A program made the translations under genes and the position numbers. Of a stretch of DNA of 64,000 nt, positions 31,999-41,586 are shown piece after piece. Every line of letters begins with the position of its first letter. Within the stretch, counting starts at the first letter, position 1. Source of the DNA: CAVROP01 sp050012175 (GTDB taxonomy: Bacteria; Acidobacteriota; Terriglobia; UBA7540); contig JBEKHR010000005.1 in the NCBI GenBank assembly GCA_050012175.1, positions 110,656-174,655 of the forward strand, written 5' to 3'. The notes beneath the pieces are model-generated. The model saw only the letters and a list, made by a program, of their open reading frames with translations. It ran no database searches and was not told the origin of the DNA.

Positions 31999-34719
31999 GT
32001 GACAGAGAAGAGTAGGAAAGACGCATTCGGGGCGCGAGTCTTGTTCGATACGGGCAACGGCCACGCCATCATCTATCGCCTGGAAAACCTGGAGAAGGCT
32101 GGGCTGGGCAGCATTTTGCGTCTTCCTTTCTCAATCAAGGTGTTGTTGGAATCGGTGCTGCGTAACTGCGACGGCGCGCTCGTTATGGAGCAGGACGTCG
32201 CGGCCCTGGCCGGTTGGAACGCGAAGAGCCCGGCGGCGCGCGAGGTGCCTTTCAAGCCGGCGCGCGTCATTCTCCAGGATTTCACTGGCGTGCCCGCCGT
32301 TGTGGACCTGGCAGCGATGCGCTCAGCCATGAAACGCCTGGGCGGCGACCCGGCGAAGATCAACCCGCTGGTGCCCGTGGACCTGGTAATTGACCATTCC
32401 GTGCAGGTAGACTTCTTTGGCAACCCTCAGGCCCTCGAACGCAACGCGGAAATCGAATTCCAACGCAACCGTGAGCGATATGAATTCTTGCGCTGGGGTC
32501 AGAAGGCCTTTGACAGCTTCCGCGTCGTTCCTCCGGCCACAGGAATCGTGCACCAAGTGAACCTGGAATTCCTGGCGAAGGTGGTTTTGGAGCGTACGGA
32601 TGGATTGGAGGTGGTCTGGCTCCCCGACACTCTGGTGGGCACCGACTCTCACACTACCATGATCAACGGGCTGGGCGTGCTCGGGTGGGGAGTAGGCGGC
32701 ATTGAGGCTGAGGCCGCGATGCTGGGCCAGCCTTACTACTTCCTTACCCCGAAAGTGGTCGGTTTCAAATTGAAAGGCAGGCTGCGGGAGGGCGTTACGG
32801 CTACCGACCTCGTGCTCACCGTCACCGAGATACTGCGGAAGAAAGGCGTCGTGGACAAGTTCGTTGAGTTTTATGGCGACGGTCTCTCGCAAATGACCCT
32901 CGCCGACCGCGCCACGGTGGCCAATATGGCGCCCGAGTACGGCGCCACGATGGGATTTTTCCCGGTGGATGCGGAAGCGCTGCGTTACCTGCGACAGACG
33001 GGCCGCAGCGAAGAAGAGGTGCAGCGAGTCGAGCGCTACACCAAGGAGCAGGGAATCTTCCGGACCGACCAGAGCCCGGACCCTGAATACAGCGAAACGC
33101 TGGAGTTGGACCTCGCGGCAGTGACCCCGAGTCTCGCCGGGCCGAAGCGCCCGCAGGACCGCGTCCCGCTTTCGGCCATGAAGAGCGCCTTCCGGCAGGC
33201 GCTCGCCGCGCCGGTGAAGGAGCGCGGCTTCGGCCTTTCCCCGGAAGAGACGGGCCGGGTTGCGACTGTGGCCTTCAACGGAGACCGCGCCAGCCTCAAG
33301 CACGGTTCGGTGGTCATCGCCGCCATCACATCCTGCACCAACACCTCGAACCCTTCAGTTATGCTGGGCGCAGGATTGCTGGCGAAGAAGGCCGCCGCGC
33401 GGGGGCTTCAAATTCCTCCTTATGTGAAGACCAGCCTGGCTCCGGGCTCGAAAGTCGTGACCGAATACTTGAAGGCAGCGGGACTGATCGAGCCGCTGGC
33501 CGCGCTCCATTTCAACCTGGTTGGCTACGGTTGCACGACCTGCATCGGGAACAGCGGCCCGCTTCCCCCCGAGGTAGCCAAGGCCGTCACGGAGAATCAG
33601 CTTGTGGCGGCCGCAGTTCTTTCCGGGAACCGCAACTTCGAAGGACGGATCCATCCGCAAGTGCGGGCCAACTACCTGGCTTCGCCGCCCCTGGTCGTCG
33701 CCTATGCGCTGGCGGGCACCGTGGATATCGACTTAGACAGCGAACCGCTCGGAAAGGACCGCAGTGGCAGGCCAGTTTACCTGCGCGATATCTGGCCCTC
33801 GCAAGAGGAGGTCGCCCAAGCGATGGAGCGGGCCATTCGCCCGGAGATGTTTCGCGAGTCTTATGCGAACGTCTGGGACGGCAACCCCACCTGGAACGCC
33901 ATCCCGGTGGCGGGCGGCGCGCTCTTCGAGTGGCGGCCGGATTCTACCTACATTCAGGAGCCACCGTTCTTCACCGACCTCGGCCCAGCCCCGCAGCCCA
34001 TTACCGAGATCCGCAGGGCGCGCGTGCTCGCAGTGCTCGGCGACTCCATCACCACTGACCACATTTCGCCGGCCGGCAGCATTCCGGAGGAGAGTCCTGC
34101 GGGACGATATCTGATCGAGCACCGTGTGACGAAGAAGGACTTCAACTCCTATGGCTCGCGCCGGGGCAACGACCGCGTGATGGTGCGCGGGACCTTCGCG
34201 AACATCCGGTTGAAGAACCACCTTGTGGCAGGTATGGAGGGCGGCGTCACAGTTCACTTCCCGGATGGAGAACGCATGTGGATTTACGATGCGGCGATGC
34301 GCTATAAGCAGGAAGGCGTGCCGCTGCTCGTCATCGCGGGAAAGGAATACGGTTCCGGCTCTTCCCGGGACTGGGCGGCGAAGGGAACTCTGCTGCTGGG
34401 AATCAGGGCCGCGCTGGCGGAGAGCTACGAGCGCATTCACCGCAGTAACCTGGTGGGCATGGGCGTGCTGCCGCTTCAGTTCAAGGAAGGCGAGAATGCG
34501 GCTTCGCGGGGTCTGACCGGCCAGGAAGTATTCGACATCACCGGCCTCGACAACGGCATCAGCCCGCGCTCGGAGGTCACGCTTACGGCCACAAGTCCGG
34601 AGGGGTCGCGGCGAAGTTTCCAGGCCGTCGCGCGGCTCGATTCCATCGTCGAGGTTAACTACTATCGTAACGGCGGTATTCTGCCCACCGTACTGCGGAG
34701 CCTATTAAGGCCGGAGTGA
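31999..34719 (+). CDS. acnA: Aconitate hydratase A
   Basis: A 906-residue protein with a GTG start. PDTLVGTDSHTTMINGLGVL is the N-terminal signature. The 4Fe-4S ligands are Cys in AITSCTNTSNPS and the pair in YGCTTCIGNSGPLP. The C-terminal swivel domain has GDSITTDHISPAGSIP, GSRRGNDRVMVRGTF and GKEYGSGSSRDWAAKG. It interconverts citrate and isocitrate in the cytoplasm. Two TCA genes, icd and mdh, follow on the same strand, with large repeat-filled gaps, so they form a pathway cluster rather than a tight operon. Confidence 0.97.
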   Translation: MTEKSRKDAFGARVLFDTGNGHAIIYRLENLEKAGLGSILRLPFSIKVLLESVLRNCDGALVMEQDVAALAGWNAKSPAAREVPFKPARVILQDFTGVPAVVDLAAMRSAMKRLGGDPAKINPLVPVDLVIDHSVQVDFFGNPQALERNAEIEFQRNRERYEFLRWGQKAFDSFRVVPPATGIVHQVNLEFLAKVVLERTDGLEVVWLPDTLVGTDSHTTMINGLGVLGWGVGGIEAEAAMLGQPYYFLTPKVVGFKLKGRLREGVTATDLVLTVTEILRKKGVVDKFVEFYGDGLSQMTLADRATVANMAPEYGATMGFFPVDAEALRYLRQTGRSEEEVQRVERYTKEQGIFRTDQSPDPEYSETLELDLAAVTPSLAGPKRPQDRVPLSAMKSAFRQALAAPVKERGFGLSPEETGRVATVAFNGDRASLKHGSVVIAAITSCTNTSNPSVMLGAGLLAKKAAARGLQIPPYVKTSLAPGSKVVTEYLKAAGLIEPLAALHFNLVGYGCTTCIGNSGPLPPEVAKAVTENQLVAAAVLSGNRNFEGRIHPQVRANYLASPPLVVAYALAGTVDIDLDSEPLGKDRSGRPVYLRDIWPSQEEVAQAMERAIRPEMFRESYANVWDGNPTWNAIPVAGGALFEWRPDSTYIQEPPFFTDLGPAPQPITEIRRARVLAVLGDSITTDHISPAGSIPEESPAGRYLIEHRVTKKDFNSYGSRRGNDRVMVRGTFANIRLKNHLVAGMEGGVTVHFPDGERMWIYDAAMRYKQEGVPLLVIAGKEYGSGSSRDWAAKGTLLLGIRAALAESYERIHRSNLVGMGVLPLQFKEGENAASRGLTGQEVFDITGLDNGISPRSEVTLTATSPEGSRRSFQAVARLDSIVEVNYYRNGGILPTVLRSLLRPE

Positions 34720-34738
34720 AGAATAGGGACTGGGGGCT

Positions 34739-35019
34739 AGTGTCCTGAGTCAGAAGTTCGTTGAATAATTCAGCCCCGACTTGTCGGGGCGAAAGAGGGT
34801 AGCCCACGGTCCCGCAGGGCGGGATGGGTCGGCGAGCCCTCCCTCACCCCCGTCCCCTCTCCCGCTCGGGCGGGAGAGGGGTGTCCCGCTCTGCGGGACA
34901 GGGTGAGGCCCTCCCCCAGGGCTTGCGCCCTGGGCTACAATCTTCCGCCCCTGACGGGGCTGTGGAACGGCTACCCGAAACTGCAAGACTTTGTTAGCGA
35001 ACTTCTAAATCGGGACACT
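34739..35019. mobile_element. 280-bp element with imperfect terminal inverted repeats
   Basis: The ends AGTGTCCTGAGTCAGAAGTT (34739) and the reverse complement of the segment ending at 35019 match at most positions over about 26 bases. Inside are the CCCCGACTTGTCGGGG core, the composite CCCTCACCC hairpins (34845-34910) and a GCCCTGGGC hairpin. It lies between acnA and icd. No frame of transposase size is present. Confidence 0.5.
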
Positions 35020-35035
35020 GGGGGCCGGGGAAATT

Positions 35036-35352
35036 CTGAATAGTAAATAGTGAATAGTAAATGGGAAATTCTGAATGGTGGATCTAAATTGAGAAAGTGG
35101 CAATGGGCCTGGGTTTTACCCGAATTCGGAAGTTAGCGTGGGTGCGATGTGCATCTTGTAGGGGCACAGCGCGCTGTGCCCCTACGCCCGGCCCCGCACC
35201 ATGTTGTCCCTCCGGTATCTGCGTCAAACGGGCCTCTAATCAAGTGATTCGGCTCGCCCGGCGGCTCCCAACTTTCGAATTCGGGTTTAAGCTCGTCACC
35301 TCCCAGCCTGTCCGGAATTCACCATTTACTATTCACCATTTACTATTCATAA
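35036..35352. repeat. Inverted period-7 arms with 28-bp palindrome upstream of icd
   Basis: Left arm 35036-35081 uses tagtaaa/tagtgaa/ctgaatg units. Right arm 35316-35352 uses attcacc/atttact/attcacc units. Between them is a perfect 28-bp palindrome (35158-35185; arm GTAGGGGCACAGCG). The right arm ends just before the icd ribosome binding site. Confidence 0.75.
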
Positions 35353-35376
35353 TTTTGACGGAGGATCGCATACCTA

Positions 35377-36810
35377 ATGAGTTCATATAACGGCGTTCCC
35401 GTGCCAAGGGACGGGGCGCGGATTGACTTTATCAACGACAAGTTTGTAGTTCCCGACAACCCGATCATTCCTTACATTGAGGGTGATGGCACCGGCCGCG
35501 ACATCTGGAAGGCGTCGCGGCGGGTATTCGACGCGGCCGTCGAGAAAGCCTTTGGCGGCAAGCGCCGGGTTGTGTGGTACGAGGTGTTTGCGGGTGAGAA
35601 GGCCTTCAAGCAGTTCGGTGAATGGCTCCCGCAAGGAACGCTCGATGCCATCAAGGAGTTCCGCATTGCCATCAAAGGTCCGCTGACCACGCCGGTGGGT
35701 GGCGGCATCCGCAGCTTGAACGTTGCCCTGCGGCAACTCCTGAACCTCTACGCCTGCTGGCGGCCGGTGAAATACATTCCAGGTGTGCCGTCGCCGGTCA
35801 GATATCCCGAGCGCATGAACATCGTCATCTTCCGCGAGAACACGGAAGATGTTTACGCGGGCATCGAGTGGCGCGAGGGATCGGAGCAGGCGAAACGTGT
35901 TATCGAGTTTGTGAACACGCTGCTTCGCGAGGATGGAGCGAAGAAGCAGATCCGCCTCGACTCCGGCGTGGGCATCAAACCCATTTCGATTACCGGCACC
36001 AAACGCCTGGTGCGTCGCGGCCTCCGTTACGCCATCGACCATGGCTTGAAGACCGTGACCCTAATCCATAAGGGCAACATCATGAAGTTCACCGAAGGGT
36101 CGTTCCGCGACTGGGGCTACGAGCTGGCCAAGCAGGAGTTCCGCCAACACATCGTTACGGAGCGCGAGCGCTGGGCGCTCGACGGCAAGGACAAGAACCC
36201 CCAGGCCTCGGTCGAAGCGCTGGCGTCCCTGGTTGAGCCCGGACTCGAAATGGCGACCGAAAACTTCAAGCAGCAAATTTGCAAGGAAGTGAGGGACTGC
36301 CTGGATTCCATCTATTCTACTCATGGCAAGGGTCAATGGAAAAACAAGCTGCTGGTGAACGACCGCATCGCCGATTCGATGCTGCAACAGATTCTGACGC
36401 GCGCGGATGAATACCAGTTGGTCTGCACGCCCAACCTGAACGGCGATTACCTTTCGGACGCCTGCGCGGCGCAGGTCGGCGGGCTGGGCTTGGCTCCCGG
36501 CGCGAACATTGGCGACGGGTTCGGGGTGTTTGAGGCTACGCACGGCACCGCGCCCAAATACGCGGATAAGGACGTGATCAATCCCGGCGCTGTGATCCGC
36601 TCCGGCGCGTTAATGTTTGAATTCATCGGCTGGCCCGAGGTTGGCAAGTCGATCGAGGACGCCTTGGCCGCGACTATCGCGCAGCACCGCGTCACATACG
36701 ACCTGGAGCGGCTGATGGTCATGGACGGCATCACCGGCGTTCAGAGGCTCAGCACGAGCGCTTTCGCGGGCGCGATGATTGAGAACGTAAGAACGGTAGG
36801 TGGTAGGTAG
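35377..36810 (+). CDS. icd: NADP-dependent isocitrate dehydrogenase
   Basis: A 477-residue protein, longer than the 416 of E. coli and like the long cyanobacterial and acidobacterial type. IPYIEGDGTGRDIWKASRRV is the N-terminus. GPLTTPVGGGIRSLNVALRQ holds the substrate Ser. FRENTEDVYAGIEWREGSEQ and LNGDYLSDACAAQVGGLGLA are family signatures, and NIGDGFGVFEATHGTAPKYA is the NADP region. An insertion of about 50 residues (KDKNPQASVEALASLVEPG) accounts for the extra length. It makes 2-oxoglutarate. GGAGG is upstream. The final codons (VGGR) and the stop are part of a gtaggtg array. Confidence 0.95.
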   Translation: MSSYNGVPVPRDGARIDFINDKFVVPDNPIIPYIEGDGTGRDIWKASRRVFDAAVEKAFGGKRRVVWYEVFAGEKAFKQFGEWLPQGTLDAIKEFRIAIKGPLTTPVGGGIRSLNVALRQLLNLYACWRPVKYIPGVPSPVRYPERMNIVIFRENTEDVYAGIEWREGSEQAKRVIEFVNTLLREDGAKKQIRLDSGVGIKPISITGTKRLVRRGLRYAIDHGLKTVTLIHKGNIMKFTEGSFRDWGYELAKQEFRQHIVTERERWALDGKDKNPQASVEALASLVEPGLEMATENFKQQICKEVRDCLDSIYSTHGKGQWKNKLLVNDRIADSMLQQILTRADEYQLVCTPNLNGDYLSDACAAQVGGLGLAPGANIGDGFGVFEATHGTAPKYADKDVINPGAVIRSGALMFEFIGWPEVGKSIEDALAATIAQHRVTYDLERLMVMDGITGVQRLSTSAFAGAMIENVRTVGGR

Positions 36811-37080
36811 TAGGTGGTATGTGGGGGGGGAGACAGGTGTCGGGTGCCAGGTGTCGGGTGCCAGGTGCTAAAGGAGAATAGGGGCTGGGTGCCGGGGCAA
36901 TTTTGGATTTTAGATTTTAGATTTTGGATTAAGGCGGCCTACTGCCCCTTGCCTATCGCCGACTGCCTAGTGTGACCGCCTCCTGTCAGGAAATAGGCTA
37001 CTCCGGATCTTGGATTGAGGCGGGCTACTGTTGCCTCCCCCCGCGTGCTGAGGCCCGCTAGGACAGGGCGTAGTAACAGG
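36793..37080. repeat. Three different period-7 arrays between icd and mdh
   Basis: First gtaggtg/gtaggta units (about 36793-36823, including the icd stop), then caggtgt/cgggtgc units (about 36834-36872), then attttgg/attttag units (about 36900-36930). All share the 7-bp step but not the sequence. The rest of the 341-base gap up to the mdh ribosome binding site shows no gene. Confidence 0.75.
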
Positions 37081-37151
37081 TCAGAGCGGCAGGTAGAAGA
37101 GGTAGTAGGACGCCCCAATCCAAAATCTAAAATGTTTCTTGAGGGGGGCTA

Positions 37152-38081
37152 ATGATACGCAAAAAAGTGACAGTGGTTGGTGCAGGTAATGTTGGCGCAG
37201 AGGTAGCTCAGCGCTTGGTGGACAAGCAAATGGCGGATGTGGTTCTGATTGATATCCTCGAGGGCGTCCCGCAGGGCAAGGCTTTGGACATGCTCGAATC
37301 CGGGCCCGTCGAGGGTTACGACGTTAAGATCAGGGGAACGAACGATTACGCGGACACGGCGAACTCGGACTTGGTGGTGATAACGGCAGGCTTTGCGCGC
37401 AAGCCCGGGATGAGCCGCGACGACCTGCTGAGAGCCAACTATGAGATCGTCAAGGGAGCTACCGAGAAGGTGGCGAAGTACTCGCCGGAAGCAATCCTGA
37501 TCGTGGTGACCAACCCGCTGGACGCCATGGTGCAGACGGCGTTCAAGGTGAGCGGATTTCCAAAGAACCGCGTGATCGGCATGGCAGGCGTTCTGGATAC
37601 GGCCCGCTACCGGACCTTCATCGCGGAAGCCTTGAACGTCTCGGTTCGGGACGTGCAGGGGTTCGTTCTGGGCGGCCACGGAGACACCATGGTGCCCGTG
37701 CCGCGTTATACGAGCGTGGCGGGAATCCCGGTGGAGGATTTAATGCCCCGGGAACAGCTCGAGGCCATCATTAAGCGCACCCGTAACGGCGGAGCCGAAG
37801 TTGTGAATCTCCTCAAAACCGGAAGCGCCTTCTACGCGCCTTCCTCGGCTGTGGTGGAGATGATTGACGCCATCTTCGCGGATCGCAAAAGAATTCTGCC
37901 TTGCACCGCTTACCTCGAAGGCGAGTACGGCATCCACGGCGTGTTCGTGGGAGTGCTGGTGAAGCTGGGCGTGCGCGGCATCGAGCAGATTGTGGAAATC
38001 AAACTGACGCCGGAAGAACATGCGGCGCTTCAAAAATCCGCTGCCGTGGTGAAGGAGCTGGTGGAGATTATCGGGGTGTGA
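37152..38081 (+). CDS. mdh: Malate dehydrogenase (LDH-like type)
   Basis: A 309-residue protein. KVTVVGAGNVGAEVAQRLVD is the NAD-binding motif, and Asp after VVLID selects NAD. FARKPGMSRDDLL has the mobile-loop Arg, VTNPLDAMVQTAF the second Arg region, and VLGGHGDTMVPVPRYTSV the catalytic His. It oxidises malate to oxaloacetate in the cytoplasm. A strong GAGGGGGG precedes the ATG. It is the third TCA gene in a row after acnA and icd. Confidence 0.96.
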   Translation: MIRKKVTVVGAGNVGAEVAQRLVDKQMADVVLIDILEGVPQGKALDMLESGPVEGYDVKIRGTNDYADTANSDLVVITAGFARKPGMSRDDLLRANYEIVKGATEKVAKYSPEAILIVVTNPLDAMVQTAFKVSGFPKNRVIGMAGVLDTARYRTFIAEALNVSVRDVQGFVLGGHGDTMVPVPRYTSVAGIPVEDLMPREQLEAIIKRTRNGGAEVVNLLKTGSAFYAPSSAVVEMIDAIFADRKRILPCTAYLEGEYGIHGVFVGVLVKLGVRGIEQIVEIKLTPEEHAALQKSAAVVKELVEIIGV

Positions 38082-38127
38082 CGGGACCAAAGCAGAAGTC
38101 AGAAGGGAGAGAGAGGCACATAGAGGT

Positions 38128-38350
38128 GCTCCCACGCGCGCCTGTCATTCCTTGCCCGCCGCTTTTCCACACGCCTGTCATTCTGAGCCCCGACTTGTGG
38201 GGGCGAAGAATCTCCACACGCCTGTCATTCCTTGCCCGCCGCTTTTCCACACGCCTGTCATTCTGAGCCCCGACTTGTCGGGGCGAAGAATCTCCACACG
38301 CCTGTCATTCTGAGCCCCGACTTGTGGGGGCGAAGAATCTCCGCAGTTGC
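38128..38350. repeat. Compound tandem repeat, units of about 33 and 47 bp in order A-B-A-B-B
   Basis: Unit A begins CGCCTGTCATTCCTTGCCCG; unit B begins CGCCTGTCATTCTGAGCCCC and contains the REP core CCCCGACTTGTCGGGG, or the one-base variant with GTGGGGG. Units join through CCACACG. The A+B pair of 80 bp is repeated almost exactly, which points to recent duplication. Confidence 0.85.
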
Positions 38351-38562
38351 CTTGTGGCTGGGCTACGTATGTAGCGTACAGTTAGGCGAGCGAACCGCGG
38401 AGTGTGTCAAAACGCCACACTTATACGCTCGTCCCCCATCTCCTCAGCATTCTTCTAACCCCTTGAAAATACGTGGGAACAGGATGTCGCTGGCGCAGAA
38501 GAGTTCAAAAAAGTGAGACGTGTGGCGCAAATGGAAATCCCGCCCACATCAGAACCGAACCC

Positions 38563-39093
38563 CTACGGCACATCTACGATCTTCACTGCGTTGATCACCA
38601 CAGGTGTCTTTGGCCGGTCGTTCCGGTCGCGTGCCACAGCAGCGATTTTCTCGACGACGTCCCGGCCTTTCACGACTTGACCGAAGATGGTGTGGTGGTT
38701 ATTCAGCCAAGCTGTGGGCGCAAGCGTTATGAAGAACTGGCTGCCATTCGTGCCCGGACCGGCATTGGCCATGGCCAGCTTGCCCGGCTCATCAAACCCC
38801 ACGCTCTTGGCGAATTCATCTTTGAACTGATAACCGGGGCCACCGGTGCCGGTCCCGAGCGGGCAGCCGCCCTGGATCATGAAATCGGGTATGACGCGAT
38901 GGAAGATCAACCCATCGTAGAAGGGGCGCCTGGCGGGCTTGCGCGTCTTCGGGTCGATGAACTCTTTCGTTCCTGTCGCGAGACCTACAAAATTCTCCAC
39001 TGTTTGCGGGGCGTGTTGCGGGAACAGCTCGCAGGTAATCTCGCCCAGGCTGGTCTCGAAGATTGCGTACTTGCCAGGCTTCAGATCGGTCAT
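38563..39093 (-). CDS. Peptidyl-prolyl cis-trans isomerase, cyclophilin type, cytoplasmic
   Basis: A 176-residue protein. FYDGLIFHRVIPDFMIQGGC and NAGPGTNGSQFFITLAPTAW hold the active-site Arg, Phe and Gln residues of cyclophilins, and HTIFGQVVKGRDVVEKI is the C-terminal motif. It speeds proline isomerisation during folding. The ATG at 39093 has AAGGA 8 bases upstream and no signal peptide. Insert IDPKTRKPARRP before the active loop is longer than in E. coli PpiB. A second, exported cyclophilin lies upstream on the same strand. Confidence 0.92.
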   Translation of the reverse strand: MTDLKPGKYAIFETSLGEITCELFPQHAPQTVENFVGLATGTKEFIDPKTRKPARRPFYDGLIFHRVIPDFMIQGGCPLGTGTGGPGYQFKDEFAKSVGFDEPGKLAMANAGPGTNGSQFFITLAPTAWLNNHHTIFGQVVKGRDVVEKIAAVARDRNDRPKTPVVINAVKIVDVP

Positions 39094-39276
39094 GGGGGGT
39101 TCCTTGTTGATACGAAAGTTGAAAGTCAAAGGTCGAAGGTCAAACAGGAAACTGGAAAGTAGAAACTGGAAACTAGAAATCAGAAGCCAGAAAGGGCCTG
39201 GTCACGTGCGCTTCCAGTTCCTGCAGCCCGAAAAGACTGATCCCCGCCAACTGAGAACTGACCCGCCGCGGCGGGA

Positions 39277-39963
39277 CTACTGAACGATGACGGTCGTCTT
39301 GATGCTATCCAGTAGCGGGAAGCTTTTGTCGAGATAGGCTTTCCCTTCGTTTGTAATCCGGCTCTGCTCGGGACCGTTGCCTCCCGGCGCGCCCTCGCCG
39401 TAACCGGTGTAGAACTTTTCCACCACGTCCTTGCCTTCGACGACTTTGCCGAAGGGCGAGAAACCCATGCCGTCGAGGTTCTGGTTATTGGCGAGGTTGA
39501 TGAAGACCTGGGTGGTGCGTGTGTTGGGGCCGGCGGTGGCGAAGGTCAGGTAGCCTTCCAGGTTACTCTGGGTGACGGGATCGTCCTTGAAGGTGGCGGA
39601 GGCCCAGACCCGAGTGATTTCGGGCTTGGCGCTGAGGCCGAATTGCGCCACGAAGCCCGGCAGCACGCGGAAGAAGGCGGCGCCGTCGTAGAAATGGTTC
39701 TTCACCAGGTTGTAGAAACGATCCGCGCCCAGCGGTGACCAGGCGCGCGTGACCTCTACCACGAAGTCTCCCTTGGTTGTCGTAAACTTCGCCTTGAAAG
39801 TCGTGGGCGCTTGCTTGTTAAGAGAGGAGGGGTTCAGCAATGAGGGCCCTTCCGCAGCGCGCTGTGGTGTTGGCTTTCCAGCAGTCTCATGTGTCGTGGC
39901 CTGGCCCCAAAGAATTCCAGTGATAAGCACCATCGCGAAAAATGTGGTCAGCAGGTTTTTCAT
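39277..39963 (-). CDS. Exported cyclophilin-type peptidyl-prolyl isomerase
   Basis: A 228-residue protein. The ATG at 39963 is preceded by GGAG at a spacing of 6; earlier ATGs at 39969 and 39975 are close rivals. Residues 1-22 (MKNLLTTFFAMVLITGILWG) form a signal peptide. The cyclophilin domain has FYDGAAFFRVLPGFVAQFG and NTRTTQVFINLANNQ, where some active-site residues differ from the standard, so activity may be reduced. It should work in the periplasm. It and the cytoplasmic paralogue are 180 bases apart, separated by a gaaactg-type 7-bp array (39147-39195). Confidence 0.88.
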   Translation of the reverse strand: MKNLLTTFFAMVLITGILWGQATTHETAGKPTPQRAAEGPSLLNPSSLNKQAPTTFKAKFTTTKGDFVVEVTRAWSPLGADRFYNLVKNHFYDGAAFFRVLPGFVAQFGLSAKPEITRVWASATFKDDPVTQSNLEGYLTFATAGPNTRTTQVFINLANNQNLDGMGFSPFGKVVEGKDVVEKFYTGYGEGAPGGNGPEQSRITNEGKAYLDKSFPLLDSIKTTVIVQ

Positions 39964-40062
39964 CAGCATCTCCATGTCTGCGAAGTTATAACCAAATATA
40001 TTTGAAATACTCAGTGTTTCCCGACGACTCAAAAGTCGAAGGGCAAAGGTCAAACGGCTTCA

Positions 40063-41292
40063 CTATTTTGGGGATCGCATCTCGCGACCCACGCGTTCCA
40101 CTTGTCGCATGACGCGGAGGAGGTTGCCGCCCAGAATCTTTTTCAAATCCTGTTCGCTGTATCCCCGCCGGGCCAGTTCGCGCACCAAGTCAGGAAGTTT
40201 TGAGACATCTTCCATGCCCTTGGGGGCCGAATCAATACCGTCGAAATCCGATCCCAGGCCGACGTGGTCGATGCCGGCGACCTGCACGGCGTGGTCAATG
40301 TGGTCAGCGATGGTAGTGTAACTGGGCGCGGGGAATTGGGATGCGTAGCGCGCCCAAATGTTCCGAGACTCCTCGGCCAGCCGTTTACGGTCGTTCGCGT
40401 ACTGCTTTTCTGCGGCGGACTCATCCGCCTGGATTTGCGTGGCAACCTTCTTGTACGCCGCGGCGAAATCGGGGCTTAGAAAGCCGGAGTAAAAGTTGAT
40501 GTCCATGACGCCACCGTTCTTGGCCAAGGCGCGGATCATATCGTCCGTCAAATTGCGGGGAACATCGCAAAGAGCGCGGCAGGAAGAGTGGGAGGCGATG
40601 ACAGGCGCATGGGTGGCGGCGAGCGTATCGTAAAAGGTCTTGTCGGAAACGTGGGAGATATCCACCATCATTCCCAGGCGGTTCATGCGCTCGACCACCT
40701 GCTTCCCAAAATTCGTCAGGCCGTTCCACTTGGGCTTGTCGCCGGAGGAATCCGCCCACTCTGTATTGGCGGTGTGGGTCAGCGTCATATAACGGACGCC
40801 CAGGCGGTAGTAGATGTCCAGCGCTCGGAGGTCGTCCTGGATGATGTGGCCCCCCTCGACTCCCATCAAGATGGCGAATTTCCCCTGGAGATGAAGACGC
40901 ACGATTTCGTCTGCCGTCGTGGCCATGCCGAGGACGTCGGAGTGGCGTCCGACCTGCTCATACACGACGTCTATCAAATCGAGCGCGCGGTGAATGAGAT
41001 CTTGCTTCGGCCACCCCACATCCACCCAAATGGAGAAGAACTCGGCCGAGAGATGCCCCTGCCGCATCTTCGGGACACTGATCATGAAAGGGCTGTCCGG
41101 CTGGGCGAGGTCGTAGCCCTCATCCAGCATCATCTGGGGGGTGTCCGCATGGGTATCGATGATGATGGCTTGCAGGAGAACCTTTTCCGCAGTCTTCTCG
41201 GCCTCGGCCGGCGGGCGCTGGGATGAAAATAAGGGGCCCGCCGCCAGGCCACAAACAAGCAAGATTTCAAGCATGCGCCGTGACTTTTGCAT
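40063..41292 (-). CDS. Membrane dipeptidase (renal dipeptidase family, M19), exported
   Basis: A 409-residue protein with a signal peptide at residues 4-24. The metal ligands are visible: DTHADTP (H-x-D), MGVEGGH (bridging Glu), MMVDISHVSD and VIASHSSCRAL (His pair), and VGLGSDFDGI (Asp). It hydrolyses dipeptides, including some with D-residues, in the periplasm. The insert at about residues 285-315 is charged and probably helical. It stands alone upstream of the two cyclophilins; an operon with them is possible but the gaps are about 100 bases. Confidence 0.92.
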   Translation of the reverse strand: MQKSRRMLEILLVCGLAAGPLFSSQRPPAEAEKTAEKVLLQAIIIDTHADTPQMMLDEGYDLAQPDSPFMISVPKMRQGHLSAEFFSIWVDVGWPKQDLIHRALDLIDVVYEQVGRHSDVLGMATTADEIVRLHLQGKFAILMGVEGGHIIQDDLRALDIYYRLGVRYMTLTHTANTEWADSSGDKPKWNGLTNFGKQVVERMNRLGMMVDISHVSDKTFYDTLAATHAPVIASHSSCRALCDVPRNLTDDMIRALAKNGGVMDINFYSGFLSPDFAAAYKKVATQIQADESAAEKQYANDRKRLAEESRNIWARYASQFPAPSYTTIADHIDHAVQVAGIDHVGLGSDFDGIDSAPKGMEDVSKLPDLVRELARRGYSEQDLKKILGGNLLRVMRQVERVGREMRSPK

Positions 41293-41586
41293 AGTGGATG
41301 CCTTTGCGATTCCAGAGTCTGCGATTATCAGAAGTCGTGATGGGGTTTGTCAAACCTATTCTGGTAGGTGGTAGGTAGTAGGTGGTGTGTGGGGTAAGAA
41401 CCCCAGCCCCGCAGGGCACAGAAGGTAGGCAGGAGAAAGAAAGAGGAAAGCAATTCAGAATTCAAGATTAATGACATGCCTTTGGCTTTCTTCAGCAAGC
41501 TGCTAAGCAAATCCCTTCAGGCGGGGCTATGGCGGCTCGGGGTTCCTTGCTATAATCATTGCCGTTCTGTTCGGTAGGCGGCGCAT

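Noticed and set aside
32323..33303. 326-codon minus-strand ORF opposite aconitase
   Set aside because: Shadow of acnA with no domain.
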